DNA of 15,576 bases from Burkholderiales bacterium (GTDB lineage: Bacteria; Pseudomonadota; Gammaproteobacteria; Burkholderiales; JAEUOS01): NCBI GenBank assembly GCA_947456845.1, contig CANGUJ010000038.1, forward strand, positions 1-15,576. Reading direction: 5' to 3'. The notes under the pieces are model-generated. The model ran no database searches and had not been told where the DNA came from. It saw only the letters and a program-made list of their open reading frames with translations. How positions within the stretch are numbered: position 1 is the stretch's first letter; every line of letters starts with the position of its first letter. A program made the position numbers and the translations under genes. Below, in pieces: positions 6,228 to 14,422 of this stretch.

Positions 6228-7430
6228 TCAGTCGGCCTGGCGGCGCAGAAAAGCCGGGATCTCGTACTTGTCCATGCCGGCGTTCTGCAGCGCCTCCACC
6301 TGCGCGCGCCGGTCGGCGCGCCCAGACCGGAACACCGCCGGCGTTTCCAGGTCCTGGTAATTGACCGACGGCGGCTGGTCGAAGGGCGTTGCAACTACCA
6401 CAGGCGCGTTGTCCGTGCCGGTACGCAACACCGTCTGCGGCACCAGCGTGGGCTTGTCGGCACGGCGCGCGTTGGCGCGGCCGAGGCCGGTCGCCACCAC
6501 GGTCACGCGCAATTTGTCGCCCATCGTCTCGTCGAACACCGCGCCACAGATGACGTGCGCATCCGGATCGGCGAAATGTTTGATGGTATCCATCACCTCC
6601 TTGTACTCCTTCATCTTCAGGGACTTCGAAGCGGTGATGTTTACCAGCACGCCGCGCGCACCGGTCAAATCGACGCCCTCGAGCAGCGGGCTTGCCACCG
6701 CCTGCTCGGCGGCGATGCGCGCACGGTCCATGCCCTCGGCATAGGCGGAGCCCATCATGGCCATGCCCATTTCGGCCATCACCGTCTTGACATCCTCGAA
6801 ATCGACGTTGATCAGGCCGGGCTGATTGATGATCTCGGAGATGCCGGCCACCGCGTTGTGCAGCACGTCGTCGGCCGCAGCGAAGGCCTGTTCCATCTCG
6901 ACATCGTCGCCCAGCACTTCCATGAGCTTTTCATTGAGGATGACGATCAGGGAATCGACATGCGCCGACAGTTCGGTGATGCCGGCTTCGGCCGAACGCA
7001 TGCGCCGCCCCCCCTCGAACAGGAAGGGCTTGGTCACCACCCCCACGGTGAGGATGCCCATTTCCTTGGCGATCTCGGCCACCACCGGCGCGGCGCCGGT
7101 GCCGGTGCCGCCGCCCATGCCGGCCGTGATGAACACCATGTGCGCGCCTTCGAGCGCCTCGCGGATGCGATCGCGGTCGTTGAGTGCGGCTTCGCGCCCC
7201 TTGTCCGGATTGGCGCCGGCGCCCAGGCCGGTGGATCCGAGCTGGATCTGGGTTTGCGCGCCGGTGCGCGTGAGGACCTGCGCGTCGGTGTTGGCGGCGA
7301 TGAACTCGACGCCATGCACCTCGCGCCGGATCATGTGGGTGATGGCGTTGCCGCCGGCCCCCCCGATGCCGATCACCTTGATGTTGGTGCCGCCGGTTTC
7401 CGTTTCCAGAACCTCGAATTTGTTTGACAT
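6228..7430 (-). CDS. ftsZ: Cell division GTPase FtsZ
   Basis: The 400-residue tubulin-like GTPase that polymerises into the Z ring at midcell and recruits the divisome. Visible parts: nucleotide-binding GIGGAGGNA (21-29); the tubulin signature GGGTGTG (106-112); the T7 loop NVDFEDV (208-214) with D210 and D213, which complete the GTPase site of the next subunit; and a short variable linker rich in Pro, Gln and Arg. The C-terminal peptide YEIPAFLRRQAD is the FtsA/ZipA-binding tail. The length fits the family (E. coli 383). The ATG at 7430 has an AGGAGA ribosome binding site about 9 nt upstream. It is the last gene of the dcw run, with a 261-bp gap before it and a strong terminator after it, which suggests an extra promoter of its own. 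Confidence 0.98.
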   Translation of the reverse strand: MSNKFEVLETETGGTNIKVIGIGGAGGNAITHMIRREVHGVEFIAANTDAQVLTRTGAQTQIQLGSTGLGAGANPDKGREAALNDRDRIREALEGAHMVFITAGMGGGTGTGAAPVVAEIAKEMGILTVGVVTKPFLFEGGRRMRSAEAGITELSAHVDSLIVILNEKLMEVLGDDVEMEQAFAAADDVLHNAVAGISEIINQPGLINVDFEDVKTVMAEMGMAMMGSAYAEGMDRARIAAEQAVASPLLEGVDLTGARGVLVNITASKSLKMKEYKEVMDTIKHFADPDAHVICGAVFDETMGDKLRVTVVATGLGRANARRADKPTLVPQTVLRTGTDNAPVVVATPFDQPPSVNYQDLETPAVFRSGRADRRAQVEALQNAGMDKYEIPAFLRRQAD

Positions 7431-7691
7431 GCCAGGACTCTCCTAAGAAAACGTTTCAGTCTTGAAAAACCGAGATTGAGGACCCTAGAAATTCGGGGAT
7501 GCCGGCTGATGCCACGCGCAACCCGCGCCGGCAAAGCCGATAGCCCCTAATCCCCAGACCCCCCCCCACGAACACACCTGCGCCTTCGTAGACTTTGCGT
7601 GGCTTTCGCCGTCTCGAATCGACCGGCCGGGCGGGCCGGCGATTTAAGACAAACCACAAGCGGAAACATGTCGGGTTGCACTTCTTCCGCC
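7431..7691 (-). promoter_or_regulatory. 261-bp ftsA-ftsZ spacer, likely to carry ftsZ control signals
   Basis: No gene is supported here. The spacer is long beside the overlaps elsewhere in the cluster and is AT-richer at both ends. It holds a 6-bp hairpin (CCGGCC 7623-7628, GGCCGG 7634-7639, 5-nt loop), a second inverted repeat (GCGGAA 7660-7665, TTCCGC 7685-7690) just after the ftsA stop, and a run of nine C at 7559-7567. I could not find a convincing -35/-10 pair, so promoter content is inferred from the spacing only. The hairpin lacks a T-run and is not a clear terminator. Confidence 0.35.
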
Positions 7692-8936
7692 TCAAAAATT
7701 TCCCTGGAACCAGGTCTTCATGCGACCGGCCATGCTCTTGAGCGACCCGGACTTCTCGAGCACGCGGCCATGGTGCTGGCGCTGCGCAAGCCCCTCATAC
7801 AAAAGCCCGATCGCGGTGGCATAGCGGGGCCCCTTGACCACGTCGGCCAGGCTGCCGTCATACTTGGGATTGCCCACGCGCACCGGCATGGAAAACATTT
7901 CCTCGCCCAGTTCGATCAAGCCCGGCAGGGCCGCAGAGCCTCCCGTGAGCACGATGCCGGAAGACAGTAGTTCCTCGTAGCCGGATTCGCGCAAGGTCTG
8001 CTGGATGAGCTGGAACAGTTCTTCGACCCGGGGCTCGATCACCGCGGCCAAGGCCTGCCGGCTCATGCTGCGCGGCCCGCGATCGCCGATGCCGGGCACC
8101 TCGATCATTTCCTCGCCGCCGGCCAGGCGCTGCATCGCTACCCCGTGGCGGATCTTGATGTCCTCGGCCTCGGGGGTCGGGGTGCGCAAGGCCATGGCGA
8201 TGTCGTTGGTGATCTGGTCGCCCGCGATCGGGATCACCGCGGTGTGGCGGATCGCGCCCTGGGTGAATACCGCGATGTCGGTGGTGCCGCCACCGATGTC
8301 GACCAGCGCCACGCCGAGTTCCTTTTCATCCTCGGTCAGGCAAGCCAGGCTGGAGGCCAGCGGCTGCAGGATCAGGTCACCGACGTCCAGGCCGCAGCGG
8401 CGCACGCACTTGACGATGTTCTGCGCCGCCGATACCGCGCCGGTGACGATGTGCACCTTGACTTCCAGGCGCATGCCGCTCATGCCCAGCGGCTCGCGCA
8501 CGTCCTCCTGGCCGTCGATGATGAATTCCTGTTTGAGGATGTGCAGGATCTGCTGGTCCGTGGGAATGTTGACGGCCCGCGCCGTCTCGATGACGCGGTC
8601 GATGTCGAACTGGCTGACTTCGCGATCCTTGATGGCCACCATGCCGTGCGAATTGAAACTCTTGATGTGGCTTCCGGCAATCCCCGTGAAAACCCGCGCT
8701 ATCTTGCAATCGGCCATCAACTCCGCCTCCTCCAGCGCCCGCTGGATCGAGCCGACCGTCGTATCTATGTTGACCACCACGCCTTTCTTGAGGCCCTTGG
8801 ATTCGTGACTGCCGGTGCCGATGATCTGCAGGCGGCCCTCCGGAGTGGCTTCGGCCACCACCGCGATGATCTTCGAAGTCCCGATGTCCAGGCCGACAAT
8901 CAGGTCCTTGGCGTCGCGCGTCTTGTTCATGCTCAT
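7692..8936 (-). CDS. ftsA: Cell division protein FtsA (actin-like)
   Basis: A 414-residue actin-like ATPase that tethers FtsZ filaments to the cytoplasmic membrane and recruits later divisome proteins. The phosphate 1 loop GLDIGTSK is at 15-22. The phosphate 2 motif VDIGGGTTDIAVF is at 212-224. A GIVLTGGSAALPG adenosine motif lies in the last third. The C-terminal stretch KSMAGRMKTWFQGNF is the amphipathic membrane-targeting helix. The length matches E. coli FtsA (420). The frame stays open upstream into ftsQ, but the ATG at 8936 gives the family N-terminus (MSMNKTRDAKDLIVGLDIGT) and has a GGGGAGGG ribosome binding site; a second ATG two codons on is possible. It starts 16 nt after the ftsQ stop. 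Confidence 0.97.
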   Translation of the reverse strand: MSMNKTRDAKDLIVGLDIGTSKIIAVVAEATPEGRLQIIGTGSHESKGLKKGVVVNIDTTVGSIQRALEEAELMADCKIARVFTGIAGSHIKSFNSHGMVAIKDREVSQFDIDRVIETARAVNIPTDQQILHILKQEFIIDGQEDVREPLGMSGMRLEVKVHIVTGAVSAAQNIVKCVRRCGLDVGDLILQPLASSLACLTEDEKELGVALVDIGGGTTDIAVFTQGAIRHTAVIPIAGDQITNDIAMALRTPTPEAEDIKIRHGVAMQRLAGGEEMIEVPGIGDRGPRSMSRQALAAVIEPRVEELFQLIQQTLRESGYEELLSSGIVLTGGSAALPGLIELGEEMFSMPVRVGNPKYDGSLADVVKGPRYATAIGLLYEGLAQRQHHGRVLEKSGSLKSMAGRMKTWFQGNF

Positions 8937-8952
8937 CTGATGGCCCTCCCCG

Positions 8953-9795
8953 TCAAGCACGGCCTGCGGCCGGTTTGGCAATGCGTTGTGGCGTCCTGGG
9001 CTTGCGCTGCGGCAGCCGCTCGGCCTGCGGCCGCTCCGGCGAGAGAGTGGCGCGCAGCCCGGGCACGCGCGCCGCGAATCCGTTCGGATAACGCAGGTCG
9101 ACCACCTCGACGCGCGCGGCGATCCGCCCGACGGTCGTCGCATAATGCGCCACGAAGCGCTCCATCCTCGAAAGCACCGTGGAGCCCTGCTGCTCGCGGC
9201 CGATCTCCAGCACCATGCCGTCGGCAAGGCGCACGGTCCAGGCCTGGCGCGCCGACAGCATCACCAACTTGGGATCCTTGCCGATGGCAGCCAGGCGCTC
9301 GCGAAAGGCGCCGTAGTGGCGCGCCACCTCGCGCTCGCTGCCCTCCGGCCCTGACAGCAGCGGCAAGGCGCGGCCAAGCTCCGCTTCGCCGGGCGCATTG
9401 AATGCCTCTCCCAGCAGGCTCACGAAACGATTGCCGCCCTCGTCATTCCAGCGCGCCAGCGCGCGGTGCTCTTCCAGGCGCACTACGAGGCGGTCCGGCC
9501 ATTGCCGGCGCACGCTCGCCGTGCGTACCCAGGGCAGCGACTCGAATGCGTGGCGCGCCTTCGCCAGGTCAGCGGTGAAGATGGTGCCGTTGATCTGCGG
9601 AACGCAGTATCGCGCCACCCGGTCGGCCGTCACGTGCTGCAGCGCCTGGCCGTCCAGCGGGGTCACCACCACGGCGCGGATCGCGAACTGCGGCTGTCGC
9701 GCGAACCAGCGCGCCGCGGTCGCGCCGGCGCTCAGAAGCGCGAGCACCAGGAGCATGGCGCTAAGTCGATTCAGGGCGAGGGGATCGTTCCACAT
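8953..9795 (-). CDS. ftsQ: Cell division protein FtsQ
   Basis: A 280-residue bitopic inner-membrane protein that links early and late divisome parts through the FtsB-FtsL complex. It has a short cytoplasmic N-terminus (MWNDPLALNR), one membrane segment at about 11-28, a periplasmic POTRA domain at about 37-105, and a beta domain with the SLPWVRTASVRRQWPDRLVV region and the late VEVVDLRYPNGFAAR motif. The tail is rich in Pro, Arg and Gln. The ATG at 9795, 2 nt after the ddl stop, is preferred; a TTG two codons upstream (9801) would overlap the ddl stop as TTGA and cannot be excluded. Sequence conservation in this family is low, but position, topology and the motifs make the call secure. Confidence 0.95.
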   Translation of the reverse strand: MWNDPLALNRLSAMLLVLALLSAGATAARWFARQPQFAIRAVVVTPLDGQALQHVTADRVARYCVPQINGTIFTADLAKARHAFESLPWVRTASVRRQWPDRLVVRLEEHRALARWNDEGGNRFVSLLGEAFNAPGEAELGRALPLLSGPEGSEREVARHYGAFRERLAAIGKDPKLVMLSARQAWTVRLADGMVLEIGREQQGSTVLSRMERFVAHYATTVGRIAARVEVVDLRYPNGFAARVPGLRATLSPERPQAERLPQRKPRTPQRIAKPAAGRA

Positions 9796-9797
9796 GA

Positions 9798-10721
9798 TCA
9801 ATCGCCGCGCGGCTCCATGGTCATGGCGAGGATGCGCACGCAGAGGTCTTCATAGCTGATGCCCGCGGCCCGCGCCGCCATCGGTACCAGGCTGTGACCG
9901 GTCATCCCCGGCGAGGTGTTGACTTCCAGCAGAAAAGGGCTGCCGTCCGCGCGCAGCATGATGTCGATGCGCCCCCAGCCGCTCGCCCCCACCAGGCGGA
10001 ACGCCTTCAGCGAAACCGCCTGGAGCTCCGCCTCCTGCGCGGCGTTCAATCCGCATGGGCACAGGTATCGCGTGTCGTCGCTGAAGTACTTGTTCTGGTA
10101 ATCGTAGTTGCCGGCCGGCGCGTCGATACGGATCAGCGGCAGCGCGGTGTCACCCAGGATGCCGGCGGTGTATTCGGCGCCGGCGATGAACTCCTCGGCA
10201 AGCGCCAGGTCGCGGTAGCGATCGGCGGCCAGCCGGTAGGCCGCCGGAAGCTGATCGACCCGGGCCACCCTGGTCAGGCCGAGCGTCGAGCCTTCGCGCG
10301 CCGGTTTGACGATCAGGGGCAGCCCGAGATCGTCAGCGACCGCGGACCAGTCGTCCGAGGCTTCAAGGATGCGGTAGCGCGGCGTCGGGATGCCGGCCGA
10401 CAGCCAGATCATCTTGGTACGCCACTTGTCCATGCCGATGGCGGAACCCATCACGCCGGACCCGGTGTAGGGCAGACCGAGCACCTCGAGCGCACCCTGC
10501 ACGGTGCCGTCCTCCCCGCCACGCCCGTGCAGGGCGATGAAGCAGCGCGCGAAGCCCTCGCGCCTCAAGTCCGCCAGGTCGCGCTCGGAAGGATCGAATG
10601 CATGGGCGTCGATGCCGCGATTCCTCAGCGCCGCCAGAACGCCGTTGCCGCTCATGAGCGAGACTTCGCGCTCAGAAGACGCGCCTCCCATGAGCACCGC
10701 GACCCGCCCGAAGTCAGGCAT
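9798..10721 (-). CDS. ddl: D-alanine--D-alanine ligase
   Basis: A 307-residue ATP-grasp enzyme that joins two D-alanines for the peptidoglycan stem peptide in the cytoplasm. Seen: VLMGGASSEREVS (9-21) with E17 for the first D-Ala; LHGRGGEDGTVQG (64-76); the omega-loop NYDYQNKYF with K211 and Y212, a tyrosine typical of D-Ala-D-Ala rather than D-lactate specificity; and metal ligands D253, E266 and N268, then SPGMTGHS. It is close in length to E. coli DdlB (306) and sits at the same cluster position, so it is the DdlB type. The ATG at 10721 overlaps the end of murC by 8 nt (ATGCCTGA) and has an AGGGGG ribosome binding site; a TTG six codons upstream is less likely. Confidence 0.97.
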   Translation of the reverse strand: MPDFGRVAVLMGGASSEREVSLMSGNGVLAALRNRGIDAHAFDPSERDLADLRREGFARCFIALHGRGGEDGTVQGALEVLGLPYTGSGVMGSAIGMDKWRTKMIWLSAGIPTPRYRILEASDDWSAVADDLGLPLIVKPAREGSTLGLTRVARVDQLPAAYRLAADRYRDLALAEEFIAGAEYTAGILGDTALPLIRIDAPAGNYDYQNKYFSDDTRYLCPCGLNAAQEAELQAVSLKAFRLVGASGWGRIDIMLRADGSPFLLEVNTSPGMTGHSLVPMAARAAGISYEDLCVRILAMTMEPRGD

Positions 10722-12111
10722 GGAACCCCCTGTCGGCAAGCTCGCGCGGCACGCCGCCGATGGAGCCGGCGCCCATGGTCACCACGACATCGCCGTGCTG
10801 TGCCACGCGCAGCACGGCTTCCGCCATCTCGGCGATCTGTTCCACGAACACCGGCTCGACCTTGCCGGCCACGCGCAGCGCGCGCGCCAGGGCCCTGCCG
10901 TCGGCGGCCACGATCGGCGGCTCGCCGGCGGCGTAGACGTCGGCCAGCACCAGCGCATCGACGCTGGAGAGCACGCGCACGAAGTCCTCGAAGCAGTCGC
11001 GTGTACGGGTGTAGCGATGCGGCTGGAACGCCAGGACCAGGCGCCGGCCCGGGAAGGCGCCGCGCGCTGCCGCGATGGTGGCCGCCATTTCGGCGGGATG
11101 GTGGCCATAATCGTCGATCAAGGTGAAATGCCCGCCGCCAGCGGCGCCGACCTCCCCATAGCGCTGGAAGCGCCGCCCTACCCCCTTGAAGCCCGCCAGG
11201 GCATCGACGATTGCGCGGTCTGCCACGCCCAGTTCGGTAGCCACCGCCACGGCGGCCAGCGCATTCTGCACGTTATGCAATCCGGGCAGGTTGAGCACGA
11301 TGTCGAGAGTACCGTCGCGACCCTCGCGGCGGGTGGCAAACCGCATCCTGCCGCCCTCGGCCACCACGTCGACCGCGCGCACCTGGGCGTCATCGGCAAA
11401 ACCGTAGGTGGTCACCGGCTTGCTGACAAAGGGCATGATCTGGCGCACCGCCGCGTCATCGGCGCACAGGATCGCGTTGCCGTAGAACGGCAGGCGCTGG
11501 GTGAATTCGATAAAGGCCTGCTTGAGCCGCGCGAAGTCATGGCCATAGGTCTCCATGTGGTCGGCGTCGATGTTGGTGATCACCGCGATCATCGGCTGCA
11601 GATTCAGGAAGGATGCGTCCGACTCGTCGGCCTCGACCACGATGTAGTCGCCGGTCCCGAGCCTCGCGTTGGCGCCCGCCGAGGTGAGCCGGCCGCCGAT
11701 GACGAAGGTCGGGTCCAGGCCGGCCTCGGCGAGTACGCTCGCCACCAGACTGGTGGTGGTCGTCTTGCCGTGGGTGCCGGCCACCGCGATGCCTTGCTTC
11801 AGGCGCATCAGTTCGGCCAGCATCAGGGCGCGCGGCACCACCGGGACGCGCGCTGCGCGCGCGGCCTGCACCTCGGGATTGGAATTCGACACGGCGGTCG
11901 ACACCACCACCACATTGGCACCCGCCACATGGTCCGCGGCATGCCCGATCGCCACATGCGCGCCCAGGGATGCCAGGCGCCGCGTGGCCGCGTTGTGCGC
12001 CAGGTCGGAGCCACTGATCTGGTAGCCGAGATTGAGCAGCACCTCGGCGATGCCCGACATGCCCGCGCCGCCGATGCCGACAAAGTGAATGTGTTTGACC
12101 TTGTGCTTCAT
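10714..12111 (-). CDS. murC: UDP-N-acetylmuramate--L-alanine ligase
   Basis: A 465-residue Mur ligase that adds L-alanine to UDP-MurNAc with ATP, the first stem-peptide step, in the cytoplasm. The N-terminal UDP-binding fold shows HFVGIGGAGMSGIAE (9-23). The P-loop GTHGKTTTT is at 112-120. A central VEADESDASF block is followed by NIDADHMETYG. The C-terminal domain has DDYGHHPAE and FQPHRYTRT. The ATG at 12111 overlaps the murG stop as ATGA, and MKHKVKHIHFVG is the expected N-terminus; the frame stays open further upstream only because of GC bias. No murB lies between murC and ddl, unlike in some bacteria. All key motifs are intact. Confidence 0.98.
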   Translation of the reverse strand: MKHKVKHIHFVGIGGAGMSGIAEVLLNLGYQISGSDLAHNAATRRLASLGAHVAIGHAADHVAGANVVVVSTAVSNSNPEVQAARAARVPVVPRALMLAELMRLKQGIAVAGTHGKTTTTSLVASVLAEAGLDPTFVIGGRLTSAGANARLGTGDYIVVEADESDASFLNLQPMIAVITNIDADHMETYGHDFARLKQAFIEFTQRLPFYGNAILCADDAAVRQIMPFVSKPVTTYGFADDAQVRAVDVVAEGGRMRFATRREGRDGTLDIVLNLPGLHNVQNALAAVAVATELGVADRAIVDALAGFKGVGRRFQRYGEVGAAGGGHFTLIDDYGHHPAEMAATIAAARGAFPGRRLVLAFQPHRYTRTRDCFEDFVRVLSSVDALVLADVYAAGEPPIVAADGRALARALRVAGKVEPVFVEQIAEMAEAVLRVAQHGDVVVTMGAGSIGGVPRELADRGFHA

Positions 12112-13229
12112 GCACGCTCCGCGTATTCGATGCAGGCCCGCGCCACGATCGCGGCGGCATCCGGCCGAGCGCACGCGCGCGCGCGCTCGGCCATTTCAAG
12201 GCAGGTCGCGCGCGACAGGTGCGACAGCTTCTCGCAGAGCGAGTGGGCGGTCAGCTGCGCCTGCGGCATGAGGATGGCGGCCCGGCGGTCGGACAGGAAG
12301 CGCGCATTGGCGGTCTGGTGATCGTCCACGGCGTGCGGAAAGGGCACGAAGATCGCCGCCACGCCCGCGCAAGCGACTTCGGCAACGGTCATGGCTCCGG
12401 CACGGCAGATGACCAGGTCCGCGCCTGCATATTCGGCCGCCATGTCGTCGATGAACTCCACCGGCACAGCCTCGACCCCGGCCGCCGCATAGGCGGCCCG
12501 CACCGCATCGAAATGGCCGCGGCCGGATTGATGGACGACCGCCGGGCGCGCCGCCGCGTCGAGCATGCCGATGGCCTGCGGCACCGTTTCGTTGAGGGCC
12601 CGGGCACCAAGGCTGCCCCCCACCACCAGTATGCGCAGCGGCCCGCGGCGCGCGGCATAACGCAGCGCCGGCAATGGCAACCCGGCGATGGCGACGCGTA
12701 CCGGATTGCCGGTCCAGACCGCCTCGGGCAGCACATCGGGAAAGGCGCACAGCACGCGGTCGGCCAGGCGCGCGAGAACGCGGTTGGCCATGCCGGCGAC
12801 GGCATTCTGCTCGTGCAGCAGCAGGGGACAGCCGAGCAACGCAGCGATCACGCCGCCGGGGAAGGAGATATAGCCGCCGAACCCGATCACCGCGGCCGGG
12901 CGCTCGCGCAACATGATCGCGAGCGACTGCCAGAACGCGTAGGCGAGGCGAAACGGCAGAAGCAGCTTGGCCGCAAGGCCCTTGCCGCGCAGCCCGCTGA
13001 AGGCGACCCATGCCATCTGGTAGCCGTGGCGCGGCACCAGACGGGCCTCCATGCCGGTGCGGCTGCCCATCCAGAGAACCCTGCACCCGCCCTCGATAAG
13101 CGCGTCGGCGACGGCGAGCGCCGGAAACACATGGCCGCCGGTACCGCCAGCCATGATGACCACCAGCGGCAGTCTTGCCCGCGTCAGCGCGTCCTGCGCC
13201 GACTCGCTGCGGGTGTTCCGGTTGATCAT
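12108..13229 (-). CDS. murG: Lipid II synthase MurG (GlcNAc transferase)
   Basis: A 373-residue GT28-family glycosyltransferase at the inner face of the cytoplasmic membrane. It transfers GlcNAc from UDP-GlcNAc to lipid I, giving lipid II. The first glycine-rich loop, MAGGTGGHVFPAL, is at about 26-38. Further on are HEQNAVAGMANR, the second glycine-rich loop VVGGSLGARALNE, and the donor-binding block CRAGAMTVAE followed by FPHAVDDHQTANA. The ATG at 13229 overlaps the ftsW stop as ATGA. This start gives a 20-25 residue leader before the catalytic fold, a little more than E. coli MurG (355 residues), but the overlap supports it. It feeds FtsW, encoded just upstream, with its substrate. Confidence 0.97.
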   Translation of the reverse strand: MINRNTRSESAQDALTRARLPLVVIMAGGTGGHVFPALAVADALIEGGCRVLWMGSRTGMEARLVPRHGYQMAWVAFSGLRGKGLAAKLLLPFRLAYAFWQSLAIMLRERPAAVIGFGGYISFPGGVIAALLGCPLLLHEQNAVAGMANRVLARLADRVLCAFPDVLPEAVWTGNPVRVAIAGLPLPALRYAARRGPLRILVVGGSLGARALNETVPQAIGMLDAAARPAVVHQSGRGHFDAVRAAYAAAGVEAVPVEFIDDMAAEYAGADLVICRAGAMTVAEVACAGVAAIFVPFPHAVDDHQTANARFLSDRRAAILMPQAQLTAHSLCEKLSHLSRATCLEMAERARACARPDAAAIVARACIEYAERA

Positions 13230-14422
13230 GTCTTGAGCCCCCGCATCAGGCGCCGGTTCTCGTAATCGACCCGCAACAGCACGGCCAGCGCGACGCAGTT
13301 CATCAGGATGCCGGTACCGCCGAAGCTCATCAGCGGCAGGGTCAGCCCCTTGGTCGGCAGGATGCCCATGTTCACGCCCATGTTGATCAGCGTCTGCACG
13401 CCAAGCCACAGGGCGATGCCCTGCGCGACCAGCGCGGCGAAGGTGCGCTCCAGCGCGAGTGCCTGGCGACCGATCTGGATCGCGCGCCGCACCAGCCAGA
13501 AGAACATGAAGATGATCGCCAGTACGCCCACCAGCCCCAGTTCCTCAGCGATGACCGCGAGCAGGAAGTCGGTATGCGCCTCGGGCAGATAAAAAAGCTT
13601 CTCCACGCTTGCGCCCAGGCCAACGCCAAACCATTCCCCTCGCCCGAACGCAATCAGCGCATGGGAGAGCTGATAGCCCTTGCCGAAGGCGTCGCTCCAC
13701 GGGTCCATGAAGCCGATGATGCGCTGGCGTCTATAGTCGGAGAACGCGATCAGCAGCGCGAAGCTGGCCAGGAGCAGCACGAGCAGTCCGAAAAACAGGC
13801 GCGCATTCATGCCGCCCAGGAACAACACGCCGATGGCGATGGCGACGATCACCACGAAAGCGCCCATGTCGGGCTCGCGCAGCAGCAGCCAGCCGACGAA
13901 TATCATGGCGCCCGCCATGGGCAGGAAACCCTGCTTGAACGAGTGCATCACCGCCGCCTTGCGGACGGTGTAATCGGCAGCATAGAGAAGGGCGAACAGC
14001 TTCATAAGCTCCGATGGCTGCATGTTAATGATGCCCAGCGGAATCCAGCGGCGCGCGCCGTTGACGCTCTTGCCGATGCCGGGAATGAGCACCAGCACCA
14101 GCAGCACCACACCGACCAGAAATAGGGGCAGTGCGAAACGCTGCCAGGTCGCCATCGGAATGCGGAATGCGACGTAGGCCGCCAAAAATCCCAGCGCGAG
14201 CGACAGGGCATGGCGCACCAGGAAGAAATGCGCGCGATTGCCGGTGAACTTGGAACCCTCCGCGAACGCCACCGAGGCCGAATACACCATCACCAGGCCG
14301 ATCAGCAGCAGCACCACGCCGACCCACAGCACGCCTTCGTCGATCTCGGCGAACCCGGCCGGTTCGGCCGCGCGGGCACCGCCGAAAGGGCGTCGTGCCG
14401 AACCGACCAGGCCATCACGCAT
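13226..14422 (-). CDS. ftsW: Septal peptidoglycan polymerase FtsW (SEDS family)
   Basis: A 398-residue polytopic inner-membrane protein of the SEDS family. It polymerises lipid II into glycan strands at the septum together with its partner PBP3 (FtsI). After a cytoplasmic N-terminus of about 30 residues there are roughly ten hydrophobic segments. Conserved blocks are NGARRWIPLG followed by QPSELMKL, REPDMGAFVV, GYQLSHALIAFGRGEWFGVGLG, and the extracytoplasmic AHTDFLLAVIAEELG, whose Asp (about D285) matches the catalytic residue of SEDS polymerases. GGTGILMNC marks the last segments. The ATG at 14422 overlaps the murD stop by 8 nt (ATGCGTGA), with a G-rich ribosome binding site; a GTG one codon upstream is possible. 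The C-terminus is short, so no fused penicillin-binding domain is present. Confidence 0.97.
   Translation of the reverse strand: MRDGLVGSARRPFGGARAAEPAGFAEIDEGVLWVGVVLLLIGLVMVYSASVAFAEGSKFTGNRAHFFLVRHALSLALGFLAAYVAFRIPMATWQRFALPLFLVGVVLLVLVLIPGIGKSVNGARRWIPLGIINMQPSELMKLFALLYAADYTVRKAAVMHSFKQGFLPMAGAMIFVGWLLLREPDMGAFVVIVAIAIGVLFLGGMNARLFFGLLVLLLASFALLIAFSDYRRQRIIGFMDPWSDAFGKGYQLSHALIAFGRGEWFGVGLGASVEKLFYLPEAHTDFLLAVIAEELGLVGVLAIIFMFFWLVRRAIQIGRQALALERTFAALVAQGIALWLGVQTLINMGVNMGILPTKGLTLPLMSFGGTGILMNCVALAVLLRVDYENRRLMRGLKT

Noticed and set aside
5877..7427. Plus-strand 516-codon frame opposite ftsZ
   Set aside because: FtsZ on the minus strand is certain, and the antisense product has no recognisable motif.
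7559..7567. Run of nine C as a possible phase-variation tract
   Set aside because: It lies in the ftsA-ftsZ spacer, not in a coding frame or between promoter boxes that I can identify, so there is no evidence for switching.
10504..12321. Plus-strand 605-codon frame opposite murC
   Set aside because: Another GC-bias shadow: MurC motifs are intact on the minus strand and the antisense product is low complexity, rich in His, Gly and Arg.
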